Source of the DNA: Moritella sp.
GTDB taxonomy: Bacteria; Pseudomonadota; Gammaproteobacteria; Enterobacterales; Moritellaceae
Direction: 5' to 3'
Assembly (NCBI RefSeq): GCF_013215705.1
Contig: NZ_JABSQR010000009.1
Coordinates: forward strand, 62,001 to 126,000
Length of the DNA stretch: 64,000 nt
Of the stretch, positions 1-9,559 are shown in pieces. Position 1 is the stretch's first letter. The number at the start of each line of letters is the position of its first letter. The notes below the pieces were generated by a model. That model was not told where the DNA came from and did no database searches. It saw only the letters and a list, made by a program, of their open reading frames with translations. Position numbers and translations under genes: made by a program.

Positions 1-1140
1 CTGCGCTAAGGTATAACCTTTGCTTGAAGCTGCGACGTCTGCAGGTAAACGGAATACCGTTGAATCATCTAGACCTAGTGCTGTACGCGCACGCGTCGTT
101 AAACCACGACCGATAATCAGTGGGATACGACCACCAGCACGCACTTCATCAAGAATCACATCAGTTTTGATCTTGAACTCAGTGATAACTGCGCCAGTTT
201 CGTGAGTTTTAACAACACCTTCATATGGGAATATATCGATAACGTCGCCCGTATTTAAGCTAGTTACATCAAATTCGAGTGGTAGTGCACCTGAATCTTC
301 CATGGTATTGAAGAAAATTGGCGCGATTTTAGAACCAATACAAATACCACCACCACGTTTGTTCGGTACGAATGGGATATCATCACCCATGCACCATAAC
401 ACCGAGTTAGTTGCTGATTTACGCGAAGAACCCGTACCAACAACATCACCAACGTAAGCAACTTGATGACCTTTTTCTTTTAGTTTTTCAATTTCTTGCA
501 ATGGATTTGCAGAAACACCTTCACGCTCATTTTTAAGCATTGCCAGTGCATGCAGTGGAATATCAGGACGAGACCATGCATCGGGTGCAGGTGATAAGTC
601 ATCAGTATTGGTTTCGCCAGGTACTTTAAATACGGTCACCGTCAGTTTTTTCGCCACTTCAGGTTTACTTAAGAACCATTCTGCATCAGCCCAAGATTGC
701 ATCACTTGCTGTGCGAATTTATTACCTGCTTTGGCTTTTTCTTCAACCGTATAGAAAGCATCGAACATTAATAGTGTGTGTGACAAACCTTTTGCAGCAA
801 TCGGAGCCAGCGCATCAACATCCAGTAATTCAACTAATGTTTCGATGTTGTAACCACCTTGCATCGTGCCAAGTAGTTCAGTCGCACGTTCTGCAGATAA
901 GATCGGCGATGTCGTCTCACCTTTAACGATCGCAGTTAAAAAGCCCGCTTTGACATAAGCGGCTTCATCCACACCTGGTGGTACGCGATTGGTTAAAAGA
1001 TCTAACATAAATTCTTCTTCGCCAGCGATTGGTGCTTTCAGCAATTCAACTAGACCAGCAACTTGTTCAGCATCAAGAGGTTTAGGCACAACCCCATCAG
1101 CGGCACGTTCTTCGACATGTTTACGATAAGCTTCTAACAC
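1..1140 (-). CDS. acnB: Aconitate hydratase B, N-terminal part (runs off left edge)
   Basis: Bifunctional aconitase/2-methylisocitrate dehydratase of the TCA cycle, cytosolic. The visible 380 codons read LEAYRKHVEERAADG at the N terminus, then PLDAEQVAGLVELLKAP, very close to E. coli AcnB. They cover the HEAT-like and swivel domains; the Fe-S catalytic part lies outside the window. The start is GTG at 1140: AGAGGA lies seven bases upstream and the GTG frame gives the conserved family start. A nearby ATG at 1147 is in another frame. Transcription enters from the 1141-1510 gap. In E. coli acnB lies next to lpdA; here about 26 kb separates them. Confidence 0.96.
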   Translation of the reverse strand, partial: MLEAYRKHVEERAADGVVPKPLDAEQVAGLVELLKAPIAGEEEFMLDLLTNRVPPGVDEAAYVKAGFLTAIVKGETTSPILSAERATELLGTMQGGYNIETLVELLDVDALAPIAAKGLSHTLLMFDAFYTVEEKAKAGNKFAQQVMQSWADAEWFLSKPEVAKKLTVTVFKVPGETNTDDLSPAPDAWSRPDIPLHALAMLKNEREGVSANPLQEIEKLKEKGHQVAYVGDVVGTGSSRKSATNSVLWCMGDDIPFVPNKRGGGICIGSKIAPIFFNTMEDSGALPLEFDVTSLNTGDVIDIFPYEGVVKTHETGAVITEFKIKTDVILDEVRAGGRIPLIIGRGLTTRARTALGLDDSTVFRLPADVAASSKGYTLAQ

Positions 1141-1510
1141 GACTCATTCCTCTTAGTTTATGCCACTCATGGTGGACATCCTTGTTATATATATACCCAA
1201 GTTACTTCAGGATGCACAATCAGTATCTTGAAGTAACTTGGGTATTACCCTAACTTACCAATTTTATTAGTGAATCCAACGGTTATTAATGTGAATCCAA
1301 CAATAATAAAGTTAAAGCCTCTTGCAGAGTGTTCACAAATATAACATTTTTAACCTAAAATTAAAATTAAAGCAGCATGTGCAGAAGGCTTTTTACATAA
1401 ATACTCAACATTCATCAAACTTATGGGGACAAAAACATAACTAATTTATATGAATAGTTATAACTCGTATTTAGCAATTAGGAGTAATGAAGAGGAAGAT
1501 AAATAAAAGC
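1141..1510. promoter_or_regulatory. acnB upstream region
   Basis: A 370-base gap between acnB and the VpsP-like gene. It holds the acnB ribosome binding site, the palindromic repeat at 1193-1245, and an 11-base direct repeat GTGAATCCAAC at 1270-1280 and 1291-1301, exactly 21 bases apart. The rest is AT-rich. I cannot assign a promoter with confidence. Confidence 0.4.
1193..1245. repeat. Palindromic intergenic repeat, copy 1 (MITE-like)
   Basis: Two 21-base arms (1193-1213 and 1225-1245) pair with one mismatch around an 11-base loop. The arm begins ATACCCAAGTTACTTC. A shortened copy lies at 41516-41558. Similar ATACCCAAG palindromes are, from memory, common between genes in Vibrio and relatives. 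It sits in the acnB leader/promoter region and could fold in RNA. Confidence 0.8.
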
Positions 1511-2242
1511 TTATTTACAGTATCGAGTATAAGCTGAAGTGGATTTTACCGCGCGGTATGCTGGGTTGAACTTCAATTGCACACACAACAACTTTTGTTT
1601 ATCAATCGAGGTCGCGTAAGTTAAAATATCGATTAGCAACGCCTGCTGCTTTACCGACTTACCAAATTGATCAAACACTAGCTGTTTATCTTGGCCCGTT
1701 AACTCAGACCAATTTGATAATAATATGCGCACCGAACCAGCAATAACCGCGTTGATATAAGGGCCAGTTGCCATCGCCTTTGCAAGGTATTGCTGGGTAT
1801 CCGCATTGTAACCATTAAGATAATTATTGATGGTGGCGAGATCAAGCCATACATCAGGCCACATTGGTCGGCGTGCCACCGCAGCTAAATAGAGAGATCT
1901 TACCGTCGTGTATTTAGCCTCGCCTTCAAAACCACTGATAATACCCCAATGCAGGATACGGCCATTAATATGAGCATAATGCGGATAACTCGGATCAAGC
2001 GCATGGGCTTTATTAATCGCTGCCAACGCCGAGTCATATTCACTCCGGCTGGTTACCTTGCCTTGTTTAGCCCAAGCATTGATAGCAAACTCAGCTTGGT
2101 AGTACCAAGCATTGGCATATCCTTTATAAAAGGCCGTATAACCCGCATATAGGCAACCAAATAACAACAGCAAAGCAAGCATCGTTCGCGGTACAGCTGT
2201 GTGCTTTACAGTGACTGCTATTTGTTGGCTGCGCGCTATCAT
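1511..2242 (-). CDS. VpsP-like polysaccharide biosynthesis protein
   Basis: A 243-residue protein with one N-terminal membrane segment (about residues 19-38). The remainder is probably a periplasmic helical domain with TPR-like character (SALAAINKAHALDPSYPHYA). It is last in the export operon, overlaps the wzc-like gene by 4 bases, and matches in position and type the VpsP family that follows VpsO in Vibrio vps clusters. No enzymatic motif is visible. It probably assists assembly or export of the polymer. The family call rests on context plus recalled similarity, so the exact role is unknown. Confidence 0.75.
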   Translation of the reverse strand: MIARSQQIAVTVKHTAVPRTMLALLLLFGCLYAGYTAFYKGYANAWYYQAEFAINAWAKQGKVTSRSEYDSALAAINKAHALDPSYPHYAHINGRILHWGIISGFEGEAKYTTVRSLYLAAVARRPMWPDVWLDLATINNYLNGYNADTQQYLAKAMATGPYINAVIAGSVRILLSNWSELTGQDKQLVFDQFGKSVKQQALLIDILTYATSIDKQKLLCVQLKFNPAYRAVKSTSAYTRYCK

Positions 2243-4521
2243 GATGACAATTGCAGCTTATCCTCGGGATCAGCTTTGTCGGTAAGGATATCATTACTCG
2301 CCGATGTGTTAGTCTTAACAGCGCTGCCATAGGCTTTATCACTGTAATAACCGTAATAATAATCACTATTTGCACTTGCTCTGATATCCACCTTATTTAG
2401 CACAATACCGGCAATTTTGATGTTGGCATCAACCAAACGACCAACACCGTTTCTCACCACTCCAGTGCGGGTATCATCACTTTTAACTACATACATTAAT
2501 GAATCGGCCTGCTTGGCAATGATCAGCGCATCACTGACGGCGTTAATCGGTGGTGTATCAATAATAATGTAATCATAACTCTCTTTTAGCTGAGTGATAA
2601 GCTGCTCAAAATGCTTAGACGCTAACAATTCTTGTGGATTACTCGGTAAATTCCCACACGGCATCACGGTAATATTTGATTGGTCATCGTGATATAAACA
2701 GTCGTCCAATACTTCAGTCTGGGCGATCATATTGGATAAACCCGCATGATAGTTTGGAATAGAAAAACGTTTACAAATACTCGGTTTACGCATATCACCA
2801 TCAATCAACAATACCTTACCCATTTGACCTAATGAGAATGCTAAATTAACCGATGTCGTTGACTTGCCTTCACCAGGTACCGATGATGTGATGGCAATGA
2901 CTTTATCGTCTTCATGATGCGTTAAAATATAGCTGGTACGTAAGGTGCGCACCGATTCAGCAAAGCGACGACCGGTATCAGTAAAGAAGTGATGCAGTCC
3001 CAGGTCTTGGTGTTTTTTAAGCTCAACTAACGGCAGTAATCCCAACATGCGGAAAGACAATTTATCTTCAATGTCTTTCGCCGATTTAAAGTTATCGTTT
3101 AGCGATTCAAACACAAACGCTGCCACAATACCTAAACCAAACGTAGCCACAAATGCCAACAACACGATCAATGCTTTTTTCGGTTTAATTGGACGTTCCG
3201 GGGCGAAGGCGCGATCAGTAAAACGCGCAACCGCCGAGTTAAAGTCACTGGTGACTTCCGTTTCCTTGGAGCGCGATAAGAAAGTATCAAAGATCTTACG
3301 GTTGGTATTCACTTCACGTCGAAGCTTACGGTAAATATTCTCCTTGCTGAGCACACGGTGATATTTGGCTTTAATACTCGCAAGATCTCTTTCTAACGCT
3401 TTAATGTTGCGCTTTTTCGTGGTTAAACTTTTATCCAGTCCTGAAACGATCTTCAGGATCCGCGATTTCATGCGTTTTGTTACTGTGTTCCACTCTGATT
3501 GTGCCGACTTGAACGTCGGATGTTTAGGTCCATACACTTTAGAGAGATCGGAAATTTTCAACTCAACTTCAATTTGATTATCTCGCAATGACACAATCGC
3601 CGGGTGCGAGCTAATTTCAGGCATGGATTCTAACAACGCTAAATCTTTCGTCCCTTGTTCTTTCACTAACGCAACAATACTACGCAATTGATTATACTCA
3701 TTGCGGGCCTGCGTTAATTGCTGAGAGGTTTGATCAAGTTCTTTGGAAATTAATGCAGAGACACCTTCGCCACTTTGGCTAATCAGATTTTCTTTATTAC
3801 TGTATGCTTGCAGTTTGGCTTCTGACTTATCCAAAGTCACCCGTAAATCTGACAAGCGTGAGTGCAACCAACCTGACGCACTTTCATTCACCGAAATTTT
3901 ATCAAACAAGTCTTGCTGTATATATACATCACCGACGGCATTCGCTACTTTAGCGGCTAGCCTTGGGTCCTGACTGTCAAACGAGATAGACACTAATTGT
4001 GTTTTACGGATCGGTTGGATGGTTAACTGCTCACTAAACTGCCTAATTAAAGCTCGTAATTTACGCTCTTCAAGCTCTTGCTCTGTTAATACTTCAGCGA
4101 CGTCCGTTGGTAAGAAAGGTAGCACGTCACGCAACATGTCCATCACCGACTCACCCTGTTGCGGCTGGAATTCAGCTTCATCCTGCAAGTTAAGCTGAGT
4201 AATAACGGCACCTGCAATGGTGTTCGACTTTAAAATTTCAAATTGGGTTAAATAATATTCTTTACGATTAGAGTCTAAGCCCATCACCTCTTCGAAGGAT
4301 ACCGCTTTGGCTTGATTCGCTTCAATCAACAAGGTTGAGGTGGCTTGGAATGTCGGCGTGATATTTTTAACAATAATGAGTGTTAAAATGGCCACTGCGG
4401 TAGCCAGAAAAAAGATCCGCCATTTAAACTGATTAATTATTTTAAAATAATGACTGAGATTGATAACCTCTTCCACCGGCTGTTTTTTTATCATGCTATT
4501 ACTACTCGTCATGTCAGTCAT
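2239..4521 (-). CDS. Polysaccharide co-polymerase / BY-kinase (Wzc/VpsO-like)
   Basis: Inner-membrane regulator of EPS chain length and export. The 760-residue protein has an N-terminal Wzz domain with a membrane segment near residues 35-55 and a long periplasmic coiled-coil region. A second membrane segment near 445-465 is followed by a cytoplasmic BY-kinase. Walker A is PGEGKSTT near residue 548, Walker A' is LLIDGDMRKPS, and Walker B is YIIIDTPP near 652. The C terminus has a tyrosine cluster (DYYYGYYSDKAY), the expected autophosphorylation tail. No partner low-molecular-weight phosphatase (Wzb) is in the window. It abuts the OPX gene, sharing base 4521. Confidence 0.93.
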   Translation of the reverse strand: MTDMTSSNSMIKKQPVEEVINLSHYFKIINQFKWRIFFLATAVAILTLIIVKNITPTFQATSTLLIEANQAKAVSFEEVMGLDSNRKEYYLTQFEILKSNTIAGAVITQLNLQDEAEFQPQQGESVMDMLRDVLPFLPTDVAEVLTEQELEERKLRALIRQFSEQLTIQPIRKTQLVSISFDSQDPRLAAKVANAVGDVYIQQDLFDKISVNESASGWLHSRLSDLRVTLDKSEAKLQAYSNKENLISQSGEGVSALISKELDQTSQQLTQARNEYNQLRSIVALVKEQGTKDLALLESMPEISSHPAIVSLRDNQIEVELKISDLSKVYGPKHPTFKSAQSEWNTVTKRMKSRILKIVSGLDKSLTTKKRNIKALERDLASIKAKYHRVLSKENIYRKLRREVNTNRKIFDTFLSRSKETEVTSDFNSAVARFTDRAFAPERPIKPKKALIVLLAFVATFGLGIVAAFVFESLNDNFKSAKDIEDKLSFRMLGLLPLVELKKHQDLGLHHFFTDTGRRFAESVRTLRTSYILTHHEDDKVIAITSSVPGEGKSTTSVNLAFSLGQMGKVLLIDGDMRKPSICKRFSIPNYHAGLSNMIAQTEVLDDCLYHDDQSNITVMPCGNLPSNPQELLASKHFEQLITQLKESYDYIIIDTPPINAVSDALIIAKQADSLMYVVKSDDTRTGVVRNGVGRLVDANIKIAGIVLNKVDIRASANSDYYYGYYSDKAYGSAVKTNTSASNDILTDKADPEDKLQLSS

Positions 4522-5042
4522 TAGAAGAACCTTTGTTCAATAGTAATGGTATCACCCGCATTTACCTGGTAAGTCAGGCTGGCGTTAACTTGTTTATCCT
4601 TATCACTTTCTTTATAAATAAACACTTTTTCTTCTGATGCTCGGTCGGTCAACCCACCTGCTAACGCAATCGCTTGGTTCACCGTCATACCGGGTTGATA
4701 AGAATAACCACCCGGTTTGTTCACTTCACCGTGAATATAAAAAGGACGGTATTGAGTCACATGCACATATACGTTTGGTTCAATCAGATAATCCCCCACC
4801 AAACCACGATAAATCAGTTGTTCCACTTTTTTAACGGATAAACCAGTCACTTTGATTTGCCCCAAAAAAGGGTAATTAATTAAACCACTATTACTTAACA
4901 GCGTATTTACCGTGAGATCATCTTGACCATACACTTTAAATTCAATTTGATCGCCAGGGCCTAACACATACGCATCTTCCGCCTGCACGGTCGAAAATAA
5001 AATGCCAGCGAATAAAACAAGACATAAGTACAACTTTTTCAT
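4521..5042 (-). CDS. Short polysaccharide export (OPX) protein, Wza/VpsN-like
   Basis: Periplasmic/outer-membrane export channel component. It is 173 residues, far shorter than E. coli Wza (about 380). A Sec signal peptide probably ends after VQA near residue 21, with no lipobox cysteine. Next come a Poly_export domain (YVLGPGDQIEFKVYGQDDL) and one SLBB domain (YIHGEVNKPGGYSYQPGMTV). There is no C-terminal helix able to cross the outer membrane, so it should need a separate barrel, and one is encoded directly upstream at 5195-6418. The size and context match OPX proteins that work with a porin partner. Confidence 0.9.
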   Translation of the reverse strand: MKKLYLCLVLFAGILFSTVQAEDAYVLGPGDQIEFKVYGQDDLTVNTLLSNSGLINYPFLGQIKVTGLSVKKVEQLIYRGLVGDYLIEPNVYVHVTQYRPFYIHGEVNKPGGYSYQPGMTVNQAIALAGGLTDRASEEKVFIYKESDKDKQVNASLTYQVNAGDTITIEQRFF

Positions 5043-5194
5043 AATGACTCTTTAATGTGGTTATATTAATGGCGTGAGGGCAGTTACAAGGACAGCACCT
5101 ATCAGCGCAATCCTTGTGTCGGTAACAACCTGTGTATTAAACACAGCGGTGGCGCAATAATAATCATGTCATGATCACTATCGCGCAGAACATG

Positions 5195-6418
5195 TTATAG
5201 GGTAAATGTAAGGTTTAAACCGGTGACAAATTTGTCATAAGAAATGTTTTGCTGGTTAGAATCGTTATTGATCATTTCAGCATACAGCGACGCGTCTAAC
5301 CATTGCGTAAATGAGTAATCAACAGCCGCGGTATATTTCAAGTATTCATCTAAACGGTTATTCGCTTCATTTTCATATTCGTCTTGTTGATAAGTCACAG
5401 CCAGTGAGGTATCAACTTTTGAACTCCAGGCGTGAACCCAAGATAGATCAACATCACGCTCTACTAAGTAAGAGCCATCTGCAGAATCAGGGTCTTGTGA
5501 AGCCTGTGTCGTTGACAGATAGAAAGAGGTATAACGTAGCGGTTGCCACTTAGCACCGATATCCCAAGTTAAGCCATCAAAATCGTCAATCGCAGTGTTC
5601 TCAAATTGTTTAAATTCAAAACCTAACTTACCATCGAGAGTAATGACTGACGAACTCTGCCACTTCAAACCCAGCAGCGCATTATAAACATCAGAATCTT
5701 TTAGTGATGCGGTATCATAACGAATGTAATCACCGTTTAGGGTCAGCGATACTTCGGTAAATGCGTTGGTATTGTAATAAAAAGTGGTACCCAATAAGTT
5801 GTTTGATACGTTGCTGTCGGCGGTAGCAAACACATTGTTGTTGTTATAATCGATGGTACCTGCTTCAGTGGTAAATGCGATACGCGCCTGCGTGCTGCGC
5901 ATACCATATTCATAGGTTGCGGTTAACAACAGGTCTGAATAACGGATCAAGTCCGCATTCGGATCAAAAGCACCTTCACTTAATCCCGAACCACGTTGCT
6001 CAGAAATACTCGCTATCGACGCAGAAAAATCAAAACGGTGTGATTTACCATTTTCAATATGCACAGCGACACCCAAGTCACCATCAACATAGTTATCATC
6101 CGCATTTTCTGCATAAGTGCCAGCGTTCAGGCCAACATCAAACGAGAGGGTGTTAATACCATTATCAATTTTAAAACTAATCGCAGGTGCTACAATTAAT
6201 ACCGCACTACTTGTTTCATTATTCGTTTGGTTATAAATGTTATCATCGTATTTAGCGTCTATACTTAGTGACGGCGTGACTTGAGTACCAGATTTAGTCG
6301 TGTATGTGTCAGTGCTGCTGTCAGGTGCTGCAATAGTTGGCAGGCTAAATATTGCAAGCAACGCCGTCGCTAAGACACTTTTTTTAGCGCTTAGCGTGCT
6401 GTGATTGAACTTAGTCAT
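5195..6418 (-). CDS. Outer-membrane beta-barrel protein of EPS export (VpsM-like)
   Basis: A 407-residue protein with a signal peptide ending near residue 30 (LPTIAA). The rest is alternating amphipathic strands ending in an aromatic/hydrophobic residue (LNLTFTL), typical of outer-membrane barrels. It is first in the four-gene export operon, 152 bases upstream of the short OPX gene. This placement matches VpsM before VpsN in Vibrio. I infer it forms the outer-membrane pore for the polymer. The barrel assignment comes from sequence texture; the pore role comes from context. Confidence 0.82.
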   Translation of the reverse strand: MTKFNHSTLSAKKSVLATALLAIFSLPTIAAPDSSTDTYTTKSGTQVTPSLSIDAKYDDNIYNQTNNETSSAVLIVAPAISFKIDNGINTLSFDVGLNAGTYAENADDNYVDGDLGVAVHIENGKSHRFDFSASIASISEQRGSGLSEGAFDPNADLIRYSDLLLTATYEYGMRSTQARIAFTTEAGTIDYNNNNVFATADSNVSNNLLGTTFYYNTNAFTEVSLTLNGDYIRYDTASLKDSDVYNALLGLKWQSSSVITLDGKLGFEFKQFENTAIDDFDGLTWDIGAKWQPLRYTSFYLSTTQASQDPDSADGSYLVERDVDLSWVHAWSSKVDTSLAVTYQQDEYENEANNRLDEYLKYTAAVDYSFTQWLDASLYAEMINNDSNQQNISYDKFVTGLNLTFTL

Positions 6419-6985
6419 AATTAATTTTAATCCCTTAATTGTGAGTTTAAATGCTACTGATAAATAAAATTCATTAACGATGAATGAGAAAAAAAGTAAT
6501 TACATCCTTTAATTAACAACAACTATTTCTTAATGTTAAACAACAAAGCAACACGGTTAATTATACTAATCAGATAATATTTAAATGGTATTTAGTATGC
6601 TAATACTGCATACCCAACTTGTTTACATTATTTTTAGACACAGTTTAACCCTACCATAGCGGGTATTGAGTACATATGAAGTGTGAGTGAAATCAACATA
6701 TTAAGGTACGGATTAATGAAGTGGATAAGAGTTATCTAATGCTTTAGTTTGAAGTGGTATTAGTGAAATAAAGTGAGATCTAAGTAGTGTGTACAAATGT
6801 TTATTCGTTCATCATTATGATGATTTCCTTTCTTTGGACCGATTTTTTAAATAGCCCCCTCCATTTCCGATAACTTTCAATTTCCAGCAATAGTAACGCA
6901 ACTGTGATTATGTAAAATTAAATAAAGCTGAAATGGTTTATCTTTGCCTGTTATTTTCGCCTTGAAAAAGACAACATCAATAAAA
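6419..6985. promoter_or_regulatory. AT-rich gap upstream of the EPS export operon
   Basis: 567 bases without a convincing gene, between the glycosyltransferase operon (ends 6986) and the first export gene (starts 6418). The export-operon promoter must lie here, probably with regulatory sites given its length. I found no ops element, no GEMM riboswitch core and no clear terminator for the upstream operon. Confidence 0.45.
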
Positions 6986-7471
6986 TCACCCTAATATTTT
7001 TTCAAGATTGTTTATCAATCTGATATATTCATCCGAATCATTAAGCCCACCAGAGACCAACTCATCTTTTCTATTCAATAAATCAAATAATTCGTCTTTC
7101 GATTTTGCGACATATACACCTTCTACATTAGCAAACGATTCTGATGTAGCTAGTTGGTGATCATTGCGGTGTTCATTCAGTGATGCTTTTCGAGGGAAAA
7201 TAATAATAGGTTTCTTTACTCTTAAAGCGGTTAAAATAGAACCCATTCCAGCATGCGATACTAGAACATTACATTGAGAAATATATTTTTCAAACTGTTC
7301 TGGTTCTACAGACTGAAACACTGTCATATTATCAGATTTAAATTTTGACTTACCAACTTGAGCTACAATTTGACGAACCTGATGAACCTGATTAACCGAT
7401 TGAACCCATTCATCAACACTCTCCGCTAAACGATCAAAAGGAATTTGAGTTCCGACAGTAACTAATATCAT
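6986..7471 (-). CDS. PssE/Alg13-like glycosyltransferase subunit
   Basis: A 161-residue catalytic half of a split GT-B (GT28-like) glycosyltransferase. It begins MILVTVGTQIPFDRLAESVD and carries the donor-binding stretch VSHAGMGSILTALRVKKPII followed by FPRKASLNEHRNDHQ, all typical of PssE/EpsF and Alg13. It is last in the galU operon and overlaps the PssD-like gene by 4 bases, so the two are translationally coupled. Expected to work at the inner face of the cytoplasmic membrane. The sugar transferred is not readable. Confidence 0.9.
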   Translation of the reverse strand: MILVTVGTQIPFDRLAESVDEWVQSVNQVHQVRQIVAQVGKSKFKSDNMTVFQSVEPEQFEKYISQCNVLVSHAGMGSILTALRVKKPIIIFPRKASLNEHRNDHQLATSESFANVEGVYVAKSKDELFDLLNRKDELVSGGLNDSDEYIRLINNLEKILG

Positions 7472-7917
7472 ATAACTCTTCCTATATATTGAGTACGTTT
7501 ATTCGCAAGGTGTTCCCACTGCGTAAAACTATTATGAGCGAAATACGACGCAACAAATCCTGATAATGATATTTTTTCGGAGTTCGCGATACTGTCTAAC
7601 CAAATGGTTTTTGAACCAAGTAGTCTTGCGATAATAATTGTAATTAAACCGGGTAATGCCCCCGTTGTTATAACATGTGTTGGTTTTTCTTTTCTTAATA
7701 TACTTAATAAGCCAGACACAACATTAAATAGTCGAGATATTGTATCTCGGCTGATATCACCAATAACATAGTAATTATCACTGTCAGATAACTCAGTTGG
7801 TTTTTCATAAGTGCACGCATACACCACATTATTTGATGCAAAAAGTGGTAATAAACGGCACAGTTGAACCCAGTGACCACCAGGTGAGGATATAGCTAAT
7901 ATTTTATTTTTGTTCAT
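7468..7917 (-). CDS. PssD/Alg14-like glycosyltransferase membrane partner
   Basis: A 149-residue partner of the PssE-like subunit. The N terminus has KILAISSPGGHWVQLCRLLP, the Alg14/PssD signature, and the middle has THVITTGALPGLITIIIARLLG. Alg14-type proteins recruit the catalytic subunit to the membrane and supply the acceptor side. The start overlaps the end of the GT4 gene by 14 bases, and the 3' end overlaps the PssE-like gene by 4, so all three are tightly coupled. Confidence 0.88.
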   Translation of the reverse strand: MNKNKILAISSPGGHWVQLCRLLPLFASNNVVYACTYEKPTELSDSDNYYVIGDISRDTISRLFNVVSGLLSILRKEKPTHVITTGALPGLITIIIARLLGSKTIWLDSIANSEKISLSGFVASYFAHNSFTQWEHLANKRTQYIGRVI

Positions 7918-8959
7918 TTGACAAACCCAAAAGTGATTCTTTATTTAAAAGGCTAAAATATAAGCATTCCCATTTAGGTAATACTATTTTAGACGAAAAA
8001 TGTGCTAAATAGTATTCTTTTGCTTTCCTAGTAACTTGGCAGTCACTCTCAAAGACATAGTTAAGCTTGTTTGTAATAGCGTCAATATCACCAGGCTCGA
8101 TCAAGTAACCAGTTTCACCTTCGATAATGACCTCTGGAATGCCCCCAACAGGCGTTGAAATAATAGGTATTTCGCAAGCCATAGCTTCGATGATCACCAT
8201 AGGTAATCCCTCATTATACGACGGCAAAATAAATACACTACACTCACTTAATAGTTGTGTTTTTTGTTCTATATTTACCCATCCATGATTGGTTATAGAG
8301 GCATTCATATTTAATTTATCAATAAGCTCTTGAACATATTCGTTTTCACCTGATCCACAAATATGCAAATGACAATCGTCAGGTAATTTACTAACCGCTT
8401 TGATTAGATCATATATGCCTTTTCGTGGAATAAAAGCACCTAAAAATAATATGTGATTCGTTTTACGTTTAAGGTCTTTCTTTTCAATATCAACATAGTT
8501 ATTTATCACCAATGTTTTTCTACTTGATATCGATAAAATAAATCTTTGCCAGCTATCCGATAAAACCACAAATTCATCAATCGACTTGATAAGCCAAAGA
8601 ATAAGTTTTTTACGTAAACGACCACTACTTGCATAATAATCTTTGAATTCAGAACCGTGCAGATGAACAATTGATTTGTGGTTAAATACTTTAGCAATCG
8701 CAATAAAAAGTAATTTTCTGAAAAAACTGCCTTTATACGACATATGACAGTGTAATATGAGGTCTTTTTCTTTTATACAAAAATAGAGTAATTTGAAAGT
8801 AGCGGATATAAACAGATATAAATCATGCCATTTACTTTTACCCTCGTGTGATCCTATTCGGGTATGTTTTTTGTTGTCGAATAAACCATTATCAATATAG
8901 CCCTGTATTACAGAATCTATACCACCTTTTTGAACTGTACCTAGAGTTAAAATATGCAT
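7904..8959 (-). CDS. Glycosyltransferase family 4 (GT-B)
   Basis: A 351-residue retaining GT-B enzyme of EPS repeat-unit assembly. The N-terminal domain contains SIVHLHGSEF. The C-terminal domain contains FLGAFIPRKGIYDLIKAV and the GT4 E-x7-E region (SYNEGLPMVIIEAMACE) followed by STPVGGIPEVI. The donor and acceptor sugars cannot be told. Its start is directly adjacent to the acetyltransferase stop (8960). It lies in the most AT-rich part of the locus. Confidence 0.9.
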   Translation of the reverse strand: MHILTLGTVQKGGIDSVIQGYIDNGLFDNKKHTRIGSHEGKSKWHDLYLFISATFKLLYFCIKEKDLILHCHMSYKGSFFRKLLFIAIAKVFNHKSIVHLHGSEFKDYYASSGRLRKKLILWLIKSIDEFVVLSDSWQRFILSISSRKTLVINNYVDIEKKDLKRKTNHILFLGAFIPRKGIYDLIKAVSKLPDDCHLHICGSGENEYVQELIDKLNMNASITNHGWVNIEQKTQLLSECSVFILPSYNEGLPMVIIEAMACEIPIISTPVGGIPEVIIEGETGYLIEPGDIDAITNKLNYVFESDCQVTRKAKEYYLAHFSSKIVLPKWECLYFSLLNKESLLGLSNEQK

Positions 8960-9517
8960 TTAAATATCTTCATTTAATATGTATGGGTTTTCAATTATTG
9001 AAGAGGACCCCTTATACGATATAATTTTACTTGGGTTACCCACAACCACAGCATTATCAGGCACATCTTTAGTCACAACAGCATTAGCACCAATAATTAC
9101 ATTGTTACCTATAGTTATGCCACCTAAAACACAGCATCCGGTGCCAAGATATACGTTATCGCCGATTACTGGATACTTACCTGATTTACCTGCAATTGTT
9201 ACGTTATGCACAATAGTAAAATTGCTACCAATTATTACATTAGCCCCAAAAGTTGTAGAAAATACATGGCGTATACAAAATGCTGGGCCAATATTAGCTC
9301 GATATTGAATATCAGAAACTAATACCCTTTTATAGTATATAAACATCAACTTAGGGATAAGCTGCAGTAGTTTATTGTATTCTAAATATTTAGCTAAACG
9401 CATCCAAAAACTGAATTTAAAACCTTTAACAAAAAAAATACTTTTAAGAAAAAGTAAAAAATTCACTCGGCCATGGTAACGATATAAATCAGACTTAATT
9501 AACTTAAAAACACTCAT
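8960..9517 (-). CDS. Serine acetyltransferase-like hexapeptide acyltransferase
   Basis: 185 residues with a left-handed beta-helix of hexapeptide repeats (about 75-170), including VIGDNVYLGTGCCVLGGITIGNNVIIGANAVV and DVPDNAVVVGNPSKI, characteristic of CysE/WcaF-type acetyltransferases. In this operon it most likely acetylates a sugar of the repeat unit rather than serine. The N-terminal 70 residues are basic and hydrophobic (FLLFLKSIFFVKGFKF), as in EPS-associated members. Confidence 0.85.
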   Translation of the reverse strand: MSVFKLIKSDLYRYHGRVNFLLFLKSIFFVKGFKFSFWMRLAKYLEYNKLLQLIPKLMFIYYKRVLVSDIQYRANIGPAFCIRHVFSTTFGANVIIGSNFTIVHNVTIAGKSGKYPVIGDNVYLGTGCCVLGGITIGNNVIIGANAVVTKDVPDNAVVVGNPSKIISYKGSSSIIENPYILNEDI

Positions 9518-9559
9518 AAATCATCCTTGAAATAAACATGTGAAATTGCTATGCCTCAA

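Noticed and set aside
20-926. Small open frames overlapping acnB
   Set aside because: They lie within the conserved acnB frame, which runs off the window edge.
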